Below are positions 13,349 through 18,614 of a DNA stretch of 18,614 bases, piece by piece. The stretch is taken from assembly GCA_046091165.1 (NCBI GenBank), contig JBJTBE010000043.1, positions 1 to 18,614 on the forward strand, given 5' to 3'. How positions within the stretch are numbered: position 1 is the stretch's first letter; each line of letters starts with the position of its first letter. A program made the translations under genes and the position numbers. Below the pieces are notes generated by a model, which saw only the letters and a list, made by a program, of their open reading frames with translations, did no database searches and had not been told where the DNA came from. The stretch comes from F1-60-MAGs163 sp046091165 (GTDB lineage: Bacteria; Actinomycetota; Thermoleophilia; Solirubrobacterales; Solirubrobacteraceae).

Positions 13349-14446
13349 TCAGGCGACGTCGCGAAGCTTCTGGGCCTCGGCGAGCGACTGGAGCTTCTTG
13401 AGCGACTGGTTCTCGATCTGGCGGATCCGCTCGCGCGTGACGTTGAAGGTGCGGCCTACCTCGTCGAGCGTGCGTGGGTGCTCGCCGCCGAGTCCGTAGC
13501 GCAGCTCGAGGACCCGGCGCTCGCGGTAGGAGAGGTTCTCCAGCGCCTCGCGCAGGGCCTCCTTGGTGAGGACCTCGGCCGCGCGCTCGTAGGGGGACTC
13601 GGCGCGCTCGTCGGCGATGAACTGGCCGAACTCCGACTCCTCCTCGTCGCCGACCGGTTTCTCCAGCGAGACCGGCGACTGGGCCGAGCGCTTGATCGAG
13701 TCGACCTCCTCCGGGTCGATCCCGGTGACCTCGGCGATCTCGTCCGGCGTGGGCTCGCGGCCCAGCTCGGTGACCAGCTTGCGCTCGGCACGGCCGATCT
13801 TGTTGAGCTTCTCGACCACGTGGACGGGGATCCGGATCGTGCGGGCCTTGTCGGCCAGGGCGCGGGCGATCGCCTGGCGGATCCACCACGTCGCGTAGGT
13901 GGAGAACTTGAAGCCCTTGCGGTAGTCGAACTTCTCGGCGGCACGCACCAGGCCGAGGGTCCCCTCCTGGATCAGGTCCAGGAACGGCAGCCCCTGGTTG
14001 CGGTAGTTCTTGGCGATCGATACGACCAGGCGCAGGTTGGACTCGACCATCTTCTGCTTGGCGTCGAGGTCGCCGCGCTCGATCCGCTTGGCCAGGTCGA
14101 CCTCCTCCTGGGCGGTGAGCAGCCGGACCTTGCCGATGTCCTTGAGGAAGAGCTGGAGCGAGTCGGTGGTCATGTCGGGCCGCAGGTCGATCGAGGCCTT
14201 CGACTTGCGGCGCGTGCGCTTGTCGGGCGCGCGCTCGGCCGCCGCGGGCGGCCCGGCCGGGTCCTCGTCGATTAGCTCGATCTCCTGGCCCTCGATCCAC
14301 TTGGCGAGCTCCTCGCGATCGGAATCGTCGATGTCGAGCTCGGCGGTGGCGCTGGCCAGGTCGGCCTGGGAGAGCACGCCGGTCTGGGCCCCCCTCGCCA
14401 CCAGGGTCTTGATCTCTTCGAGTTCCTGAAGCTCGCTGACTGACAT
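13349..14446 (-). CDS. rpoD: Primary sigma factor RpoD/SigA
   Basis: The product is a 365-aa sigma-70 group 1 factor. Seen: a short region 1.1-like N-terminus (4-60), a basic linker DKRTRRKSK (75-83), region 1.2 from DSLQLFLKDIGKVRLLTAQEE (95-115), region 2 with VESNLRLVVSIAKNYRNQGLPFLDLIQEG (134-162) and the -10 recognition stretch KFSTYATWWIRQAI (180-193), region 3, region 3.2 with EFGQFIADE, and region 4.2 HTH HPRTLDEVGRTFNVTRERIRQIENQSLKKL (323-352). All core motifs are intact. The start ATG at 14446 is chosen because MSVSELQELEE is the usual beginning; no good ribosome-binding site is adjacent (nearest GGGAG is about 15 nt upstream). This factor would recognise the TANNNT -10 elements seen elsewhere in the window. 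Confidence 0.95.
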   Translation of the reverse strand: MSVSELQELEEIKTLVARGAQTGVLSQADLASATAELDIDDSDREELAKWIEGQEIELIDEDPAGPPAAAERAPDKRTRRKSKASIDLRPDMTTDSLQLFLKDIGKVRLLTAQEEVDLAKRIERGDLDAKQKMVESNLRLVVSIAKNYRNQGLPFLDLIQEGTLGLVRAAEKFDYRKGFKFSTYATWWIRQAIARALADKARTIRIPVHVVEKLNKIGRAERKLVTELGREPTPDEIAEVTGIDPEEVDSIKRSAQSPVSLEKPVGDEEESEFGQFIADERAESPYERAAEVLTKEALREALENLSYRERRVLELRYGLGGEHPRTLDEVGRTFNVTRERIRQIENQSLKKLQSLAEAQKLRDVA

Positions 14447-14729
14447 GGGTTCGGTTGGTGGCTCCCTCGCCGGGGCCGGCGTCGGCCCGGGCAGATCGTC
14501 TTGACATCGTTGCCCGGGAGTGCAGCGCCGCGCCTGGGGGCAGCTCCTCCTCGAGCAGGCCAAGAGAGTACCGCCGCCGCGACGGGATCGCTCCACTTTT
14601 TTCGGAACCGGGGCTGGGCCGCGCCGGCGGCGCATCACCGCTGCGCCGGGAAGGCACGGTTGGGGCGTGCGGCCGGGGGCCGGGAAGGAAAATCCCCGGC
14701 GCTCCCCCTGGTGATGGCAGAATGGCCCG
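14447..14729. other. Divergent intergenic region between rpoD and the 123-aa gene, with an inverted repeat
   Basis: This 283-bp gap is the largest non-coding stretch. It contains CCCGGGCA (14486-14493) and TGCCCGGG (14511-14518), perfect 8-bp arms around a 17-bp loop that carries TTGACA on the plus strand (14501-14506). TACTCT on the minus strand near 14570 is a possible rpoD -10, giving a leader over 100 nt. No gene is supported on either strand. Confidence 0.4.
14718..14723 (+). promoter_or_regulatory. -10-like element before the 123-aa gene
   Basis: CAGAAT ends 6 nt before the ATG at 14730, again without a Shine-Dalgarno. It matches the recurrent leaderless spacing. It deviates from TANNNT at the first base, and no clear -35 is seen. 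Confidence 0.3.
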
Positions 14730-15101
14730 ATGGCCGAGCCGGAGAAGCCCAGCGACGCGGAGGAGAACGACGTTCTCTCCAACCTGCCGCGCAGCCGCCG
14801 CCAGCGCCCCTCGGCGCACCGCGAGCAGGCCCGGGCCGCGCGCGAGGCCAACGGCGGCACCAGCCGCGACGTCGAGGCCGCGGGCGGGGCCCGGGCCGGC
14901 ACCCCCGGCAACGGAGCGGCCACGCCCCGGAAGGAGCCCGCTCCGGTGGGCGCGGCCGGCGCCGACGACGAGCGGCCGCGCAAGCGCGTCCCCGCCTCCG
15001 GTTACGCCACCGTCCGCGAGCCGGGCTCCTACGGCAACGCCGACCCCGACGAGCTGCTCAAGGGCTTCGTCCGGGGCATCCTGCGCCGCCTGCCGGGCTG
15101 A
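14730..15101 (+). CDS. Uncharacterised 123-aa disordered protein
   Basis: I cannot assign a function. Seen: an acidic N-terminus MAEPEKPSDAEENDVLSNLP followed by a basic RSRRQRPSAHREQARAAREA block, a long Gly/Ala/Pro/Arg low-complexity middle, and a short ordered-looking C-terminus (GYATVREPGSYGNADPDELL, then a hydrophobic/basic KGFVRGILRRLPG helix). There is no signal peptide or membrane span. The DVLSNLPRSRRQR block and the amphipathic C-terminus resemble conserved ends of short proteins I have seen in related actinobacteria, joined by variable linker. It is divergent from rpoD and starts 30 bp upstream of the exported RlpA-like gene, so an envelope or nucleoid-associated role is possible but unsupported. 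Confidence 0.65.
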   Translation: MAEPEKPSDAEENDVLSNLPRSRRQRPSAHREQARAAREANGGTSRDVEAAGGARAGTPGNGAATPRKEPAPVGAAGADDERPRKRVPASGYATVREPGSYGNADPDELLKGFVRGILRRLPG

Positions 15102-15130
15102 TCGGCAATCATGGGGCCCGAGGGACCACC

Positions 15131-15811
15131 ATTCGACTTCGCACGCCCCTGGCGCTGATCGCCATCCTGCTCGCCGTTCCCCCCGCCTCGCTCGCGGCCG
15201 GTGGCACCATGGCCGAGGACTCGCTGCTCGTCGCCGGCCCGGGGCTGGTGCGCGAGAAGCTCGCGCTGACCGGGATAGCCGCCGGCGAGGCCGGCCGGCC
15301 GAGGGTGGAGGTGCAGCTCGCCCAGGCCGACGGCTCGTGGGCGACCATCGCCCGGGCGCGGGCGGGCCGCGACGGCTCATTCCGCACCTCCTGGCGCCCG
15401 GGCACCGCCGGCCGCTTCAGCCTGCGCGCCGTGACCGAGGGGGCGCCCGCCTCTTCGGTGGCCACGACCACGGTGAGCGTGATGCGGCGGACGGTGGCCA
15501 CCTGGTACGACCAGACCGGCTCGACCACCGCCTGCGGGGTGGACCTGAAGAAGAACACGCTAGGCGTGGCCCACCGCAGCCTCCCCTGCGGCACCGAACT
15601 CGAGTTCTCCTTCCGCGGCCGCTCGGTCCTGGCCCCGGTGATCGACCGCGGGCCGTTCGTGATGGGAGTCTTCTACGACCTCACGATCGCGGCGGCCCGG
15701 AGGATCGGCTTCGTGTCAACCGGCCGGGGACCGGTCGGCGTGCTGCCGGCGGCCACTCCTCTGTCGGCCCCGGCCCCGGCTCCCGGGGTCGCCGCCGGCC
15801 GCGGGCGCTGA
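15131..15811 (+). CDS. Exported RlpA-like double-psi beta-barrel protein with probable ATT start
   Basis: The product is a 226-aa secreted protein. Seen: a signal peptide (MRLRTPLALIAILLAVPPAS if ATT is read as Met, cleavage near ASLAAGG), a beta-sandwich-like domain (about 32-117), and an RlpA-like barrel from 122. Barrel motifs are TVATWYDQTGSTTACG, LGVAHRSLPCGTELEF, VIDRGPFV and DLTIAAARRIGF, with an Ala/Pro tail. Established: RlpA-family barrels bind or cleave peptidoglycan in some bacteria. The start is odd, because no ATG, GTG or TTG exists in frame upstream of the signal peptide after the preceding gene. ATT at 15131 has GAGGGA 5 nt upstream and gives an ideal n-region. The next in-frame ATG (15209-15211) would remove the signal. 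An ATG at 15111 is out of frame and encodes only 15 residues. An indel near 15111-15130 is the alternative. Confidence 0.8.
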   Translation: MRLRTPLALIAILLAVPPASLAAGGTMAEDSLLVAGPGLVREKLALTGIAAGEAGRPRVEVQLAQADGSWATIARARAGRDGSFRTSWRPGTAGRFSLRAVTEGAPASSVATTTVSVMRRTVATWYDQTGSTTACGVDLKKNTLGVAHRSLPCGTELEFSFRGRSVLAPVIDRGPFVMGVFYDLTIAAARRIGFVSTGRGPVGVLPAATPLSAPAPAPGVAAGRGR

Positions 15812-15818
15812 GGCGGCC

Positions 15819-17018
15819 ATGGGCGACCGGCCGATCGACGTAGCCCAGGCCCGCCGGATCGTCCTGGGGGCCTGCCGGCGCCTGCCGGCGCAGGAGGTCC
15901 CGGTAGGCGAGGCGCTCGGCCGCACGCTGGCCGCCGACGTGACCGCCGCCGCCGACGTCCCGGGCACCGCCACCAGCGCCATGGACGGAATCGCCGCCCT
16001 GCCCGCTCCGGCCGGCACCGAACTGCGGGTGGTCGGTGAAGCCCGGGCCGGCCACCCGGCGGCCCGGGCGCCGGGCGAGGGCGAGGCGATCCGGATCTCG
16101 ACCGGGGCCGTCGTCCCCGACGGGCCCCTCGGGGTGCTGCAGCTAGAGCTGTTCGACGACCGCGGAGAGACGGTCGTCACCGCCGACGGGCTCGGCGAGG
16201 GCCGCAACGTCAGGCGCGCCGGGGAGGACCTGCAGGCCGGGCAGGTGGTGCTGGAGGCCGGCCGCACCCTGGGGCCGGCCGGGCTCGGGGTGGCCGTGGC
16301 CGCGGGGCGCGCGTCACTGGCGTGCGTGCGCCGGCCCGCGGTGGCGATCGTCGCCACCGGCGACGAGCTGCGCCCCCCGGGCGAGCCGCTGGAGCCCGGC
16401 CAGCTGCACGACTCGAACCTCGCCACCCTCTCGGCCCTGGCGGCGAGCGACGGGGCGCTCCTGGTGGGCGCGGGCAAGGCCGGTGACACGCTCGAGGCCA
16501 CCGAGGCCGCGCTGGCCGACGCGCTGGCGGGCGCCGACCTGGTGGCCTGCTCGGGCGGCGTCTCGGTCGGCCCCCACGACCACGTCAAGGAGGCCCTGGC
16601 CCGGCTCGGGGCCACCGAGCTCTTCTGGCGGGTGGCGCTCAAGCCGGGCAAGCCGACCTGGTTTGGCACCCGCGACGAGACGCTGGTCTTCGGGCTGCCC
16701 GGCACCCCCGTCTCGGCGATGGTCACCTGGATCCTCTTCGTCCGGCCCGCGATCGACGCGCTGCTGGGCCGGGAGGCCTCCGGGACGGCCCGGGTTTCCC
16801 TCGGGGAGCCGCTGGCGCGCAACCCGGCGCGCGACGAGTGCGTCCGGGTCGCTGTCCGGGACGGCCTGGCCTACGCCACCGGCCCCCAGGGCTCCCACGT
16901 GCTCAGCTCCATGGCCCTCGCCGACGGGCTGGCCGTGGTGCCGCGGGGAGAGGGGGAGCTGGAGGCCGGCGACGAGGTCGAGGTGATCCCGCTCGCCGCT
17001 CAGGCCGCTTCCATGTAG
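15819..17018 (+). CDS. moeA: MoeA-family molybdopterin molybdotransferase, diverged
   Basis: The product is a 399-aa MoeA-like protein, which inserts molybdate into adenylylated molybdopterin (established for the family). Seen: TSAMDG (52-57, containing the conserved Asp), IRISTGAVVPDG (91-102), the MoCF-domain motifs ATGDEL (179-184), DSN (198-200), SGGVSVGPHDHVKEAL (245-260), KPGKP (275-279) and GLPGTPVSAMV (292-302), and a C-terminal beta domain ending around VEVIP. Differences from the usual consensus are TSAMDGIA for NSAMDGYA, PHD for D/E-x-D after SVG, and GTP for GNP. The TGA-x-P-EGAD segment is replaced by TGAVVPDGPLG. The fold is clearly retained, but substrate handling may differ. 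The ATG at 15819 lies 7 bp after the RlpA-like stop, with a weak AGG upstream. The 3' end overlaps the convergent regulator by 19 bp. No molybdoenzyme gene is in view. Confidence 0.88.
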   Translation: MGDRPIDVAQARRIVLGACRRLPAQEVPVGEALGRTLAADVTAAADVPGTATSAMDGIAALPAPAGTELRVVGEARAGHPAARAPGEGEAIRISTGAVVPDGPLGVLQLELFDDRGETVVTADGLGEGRNVRRAGEDLQAGQVVLEAGRTLGPAGLGVAVAAGRASLACVRRPAVAIVATGDELRPPGEPLEPGQLHDSNLATLSALAASDGALLVGAGKAGDTLEATEAALADALAGADLVACSGGVSVGPHDHVKEALARLGATELFWRVALKPGKPTWFGTRDETLVFGLPGTPVSAMVTWILFVRPAIDALLGREASGTARVSLGEPLARNPARDECVRVAVRDGLAYATGPQGSHVLSSMALADGLAVVPRGEGELEAGDEVEVIPLAAQAASM

Positions 17019-17845
17019 GCGACCAGCCGGTTGGTCAGCGCGGTGAGGGAGGGCGCCGGTTCCTCCACGGCCAGCGGGCGGCCGGCCAGGACCGAGTCGA
17101 TCTCGGCGCCGAGCTCGGGGTCGACCCGGCCGGCCAGCGAGGCCCCCGCCGCGGCGGCGCGGCGCGGGGCCACCGGGGCCCGGGGCCAGATCGCCGCGAA
17201 GCGGCGGTCGAGGTCCGGATCCTCGTCGGGCTCGGTCACCCCGGGCTGCTCCCAGGCCAGCAGGCAGGCCGCGTAGCCGGGCGCATCGACCACCACCGCC
17301 CACTCGTTGCCCAGGGCGTCCTCGGGGGCGACCGGGATCTCGACCGGGCCACCCTCGGGCCGGCGCTCGACCGGGAAGTCGGCGAAGACCACGGCAGCGT
17401 CGGAGCGGGCGGCCAGCTCGCGGTAGCGCGGCTCGACCGCCCGGTAGAAGCCCTCGTGCTGGAAGGCGCCGACCAGGACCGGGGCCGCGGCCTGCGCCAG
17501 CGCCTCGTGCTCGATCGCCCGGCTGATCGCCATCAGCGTCGACTTGCGCAGTACCTGGGGCTTTACGTCGGGAAGGGAGGAGACGGCGGCGTAGATCGAC
17601 GGGCGGTCGGTCCCGTTGCCGCGCGTCACCGCCCGCTCGATCGCGGCGGGGACCGAGAGGCCCCGGTGGCGGTAGGCCTGCACCCGGCGCAGGGCCTCGA
17701 CGTCGTCGGCGCTGTAGAGCCGGTAGCCGGCGGGGGTCCGCTCGGGGGTGGGAAAGCCGTGGCGCTGCTCCCACATGCGGATCGTCCCGGCGGCGATGCC
17801 GGTCTGCTCGGCTACGTCCTTGATCTTGAGGGTGTTCGTGGTCAT
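17000..17845 (-). CDS. MerR-family regulator with C-terminal DICT sensory domain
   Basis: The product is a 281-aa regulator. Seen: a MerR HTH at residues 6-50 (LKIKDVAEQTGIAAGTIRMW, EQRHGFPTPERTPAGYRLYS) with the second helix YSADDVEALRRVQAYRHRGLSVPAAI, and then a DICT-type domain (about 85-215). DICT motifs are LMAISRAIEHEALAQ, VLVGAFQHEGFYRAVEPRYRELA, AAVVFADFP and EWAVVVDAPGYAACLLAWEQPG. Established: the DICT domain was defined in diguanylate cyclases, two-component systems and MerR proteins, with proposed light-response links; the ligand is unknown. The ATG at 17845 has no ribosome-binding site and no in-frame alternative before an upstream TAA. It is divergent from the epimerase-like gene across 101 bp, so that gene is the natural regulatory target (inference). 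The 3' end overlaps moeA by 19 bp. Confidence 0.9.
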   Translation of the reverse strand: MTTNTLKIKDVAEQTGIAAGTIRMWEQRHGFPTPERTPAGYRLYSADDVEALRRVQAYRHRGLSVPAAIERAVTRGNGTDRPSIYAAVSSLPDVKPQVLRKSTLMAISRAIEHEALAQAAAPVLVGAFQHEGFYRAVEPRYRELAARSDAAVVFADFPVERRPEGGPVEIPVAPEDALGNEWAVVVDAPGYAACLLAWEQPGVTEPDEDPDLDRRFAAIWPRAPVAPRRAAAAGASLAGRVDPELGAEIDSVLAGRPLAVEEPAPSLTALTNRLVAYMEAA

Positions 17846-17934
17846 CGAAGGTGCGGAGAGGGGATGTCGTCCTCCCTGACGTGGTTGTTACGGTCGAGCA
17901 CGGGTCCCGGACCACCAAACGGGCGCCTGGCCCG

Positions 17935-17940
17935 TATCCC
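17935..17940 (+). promoter_or_regulatory. -10-like element before the epimerase-like gene
   Basis: TATCCC ends 6 nt before the GTG at 17947, without a Shine-Dalgarno. MerR proteins usually bind between -35 and -10, so the DICT regulator could act just upstream. No clear dyad was found in 17846-17934. Confidence 0.35.
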
Positions 17941-17946
17941 CTCCAC

Positions 17947-18614
17947 GTGAACGATTCGACGCTTCCCCCGATCCTCCTCACCGGCGCCACCGGGGCTGTC
18001 GGCGGCCTGCTGCTGGACCGGCTTCTGGAGGACGGCTTCCCGGTCAGGTCGATGGTGCGTTCTCCTCAGTCGGCCAACCTCCCCGGGGGCACCGAGGTCG
18101 TCCGCGGCGATGTGCTCAGCGGCGAGGGGCTGGAGGAGGCCACGGCGGGAATCGAAGTTGGCTACTACCTGATCCACTCGATGGGCCGCTCGCCTGGGGA
18201 CTTCGAGGCCAACGACCGGCTCGGGGCCGCCAACTTCGCCAATGCGGCCCGCGACGCGGGGATCCGGCGGATCATCTACCTCGGGGGTCTCAAGGCCGAG
18301 GGCAAGGGCTCGGCCCACCTGCGCAGCCGCGAGGAGGTGGCCGAGATCCTCAGCACCGGCGCCCCGGAGTTCGTCCACGCCCGGGCCGCCATGGGGGTCG
18401 GCGGCGACAGCGCCTCGTTCTCGATGCTCCGCCAGGGCGTCGACCGGCTGCCGGTGCTGATCGGGCCCTAGTGGATCGCCACCGTCGCCCAGCCGGTGGC
18501 CGTCACCGACGTGGTCAATTCGCTGGCGAGCCTGCCCACCTACCCCGTCCCGCCCGAGGACGTCGCGCTCGGAGCGGCAGACGTGATCAGCTACCGCGAC
18601 ATGATGAACCTCTT
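17947..18614 (+). pseudogene. NAD(P)-binding epimerase-like (atypical SDR) gene with in-frame TAG; partial at right edge
   Basis: Seen: GTG at 17947 opens a Rossmann-fold protein with ILLTGATGAVGGLLLDRLL (TGATGxxG nucleotide motif, near residues 10-18), VRSMVRSP, VVRGDVL, YYLIHSMG (atypical SDR/NmrA-like active-site region), FANAARDAGIRRIIYLGG and FVHARAAMGVGG. After LPVLIGP the frame meets TAG (18469-18471) and then continues in the same frame as WIATVAQPVAVTDVV to ADVISYRDMM at the window end. In family members this stretch is contiguous (…P-x-W-…-QPIAVxDV… then GGPDVLSYxxMM). A single-base nonsense mutation (for example from AAG, TCG or TGG) or a sequencing error therefore explains the break. 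The 174-aa truncated product would lack the C-terminal substrate domain. Homologues often carry a further C-terminal domain beyond this window. Confidence 0.75.

Noticed and set aside
14501..14506. TTGACA on the plus strand as a strong -35
   Set aside because: No TANNNT hexamer occurs 16-18 bp downstream, and the next plus-strand gene is over 200 bp away.
15111..15158. ATG at 15111 as the true start of the RlpA-like gene
   Set aside because: It is in a different frame and stops after 15 codons; only an indel would connect it to the signal peptide.
14455..15843. Long plus-strand frame covering the rpoD leader, the 123-aa gene and the RlpA-like gene
   Set aside because: The product is Arg/Pro/Ala-rich with no domain. 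The overlapping frames carry recognisable proteins.
1..18614. Mobile element, CRISPR array, tRNA/rRNA gene or prophage
   Set aside because: No repeat-spacer pattern, transposase/integrase motif, attachment duplication or RNA-gene signature was recognised. Gene content and composition look uniform.

Overview
This is a GC-rich, gene-dense bacterial chromosomal window. GTG starts are frequent and gene gaps are very short. The gene content includes paired Get3/ArsA-like ATPases of the actinobacterial type, a MerR-DICT regulator, a SigA-type primary sigma factor with an actinobacterial-style N-terminus, and a Tat-exported PGRP amidase. Together these suggest a high-GC Actinobacteriota genome, probably class Thermoleophilia (Solirubrobacterales-like). 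The taxonomic call is inferred from protein character only; no marker search was possible. It looks like core chromosome. I saw no transposase, integrase, phage gene, tRNA, rRNA or CRISPR array.

Layout. (1) 1-1053, minus: a ParA/Soj ATPase, then the start of a low-complexity protein that runs off the left edge (possibly an FtsZ-like protein; unverified). (2) 1176-3232, plus: two translationally coupled ArsA/Get3-like ATPases (BagA/BagB type), tail-to-tail with an unrecognised 435-aa protein on the minus strand. (3) 4665-10214: a zinc-homeostasis block. It holds a 112-aa protein that is 25% histidine and built from two 37-residue repeats; a Fur/Zur-family regulator; a minus-strand operon encoding a fused ABC-3 permease plus ZnuA-like binding protein, a ZnuC-like ATPase and a second ABC-3 permease; a perfect 11-5-11 palindrome that is an excellent Zur-box candidate; and a divergent YibE/F membrane protein with a His-containing tail. 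(4) 10249-14446: a 58-aa CxxC microprotein, then on the minus strand a PGRP amidase, a Cys-rich HxlR regulator with a palindromic operator over its own promoter, an AIM24-family protein and the primary sigma factor. (5) 14730-17018, plus: a disordered 123-aa protein, an exported RlpA-like double-psi beta-barrel protein whose best start is ATT, and a diverged MoeA. (6) 17000-18614: a MerR-DICT regulator (minus), divergent from an NAD(P)-binding epimerase-like gene that carries an in-frame TAG and runs off the right edge.

How it fits together. The zinc block is the most coherent unit. In the model, Zur senses zinc and closes the 8898-8924 box, shutting the importer operon and perhaps yibE/F. 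The importer is unusual because its binding protein is covalently joined to one of its two permeases through an internal lipoprotein-like signal. Several other zinc-block proteins carry His-rich tails or loops.

Two architectural traits recur. Many first genes have a -10-like hexamer only 6-8 nt before the start codon and no Shine-Dalgarno, which points to leaderless mRNAs. All four convergent gene pairs overlap or lie within 3 bp of each other, leaving no room for conventional intergenic terminators.
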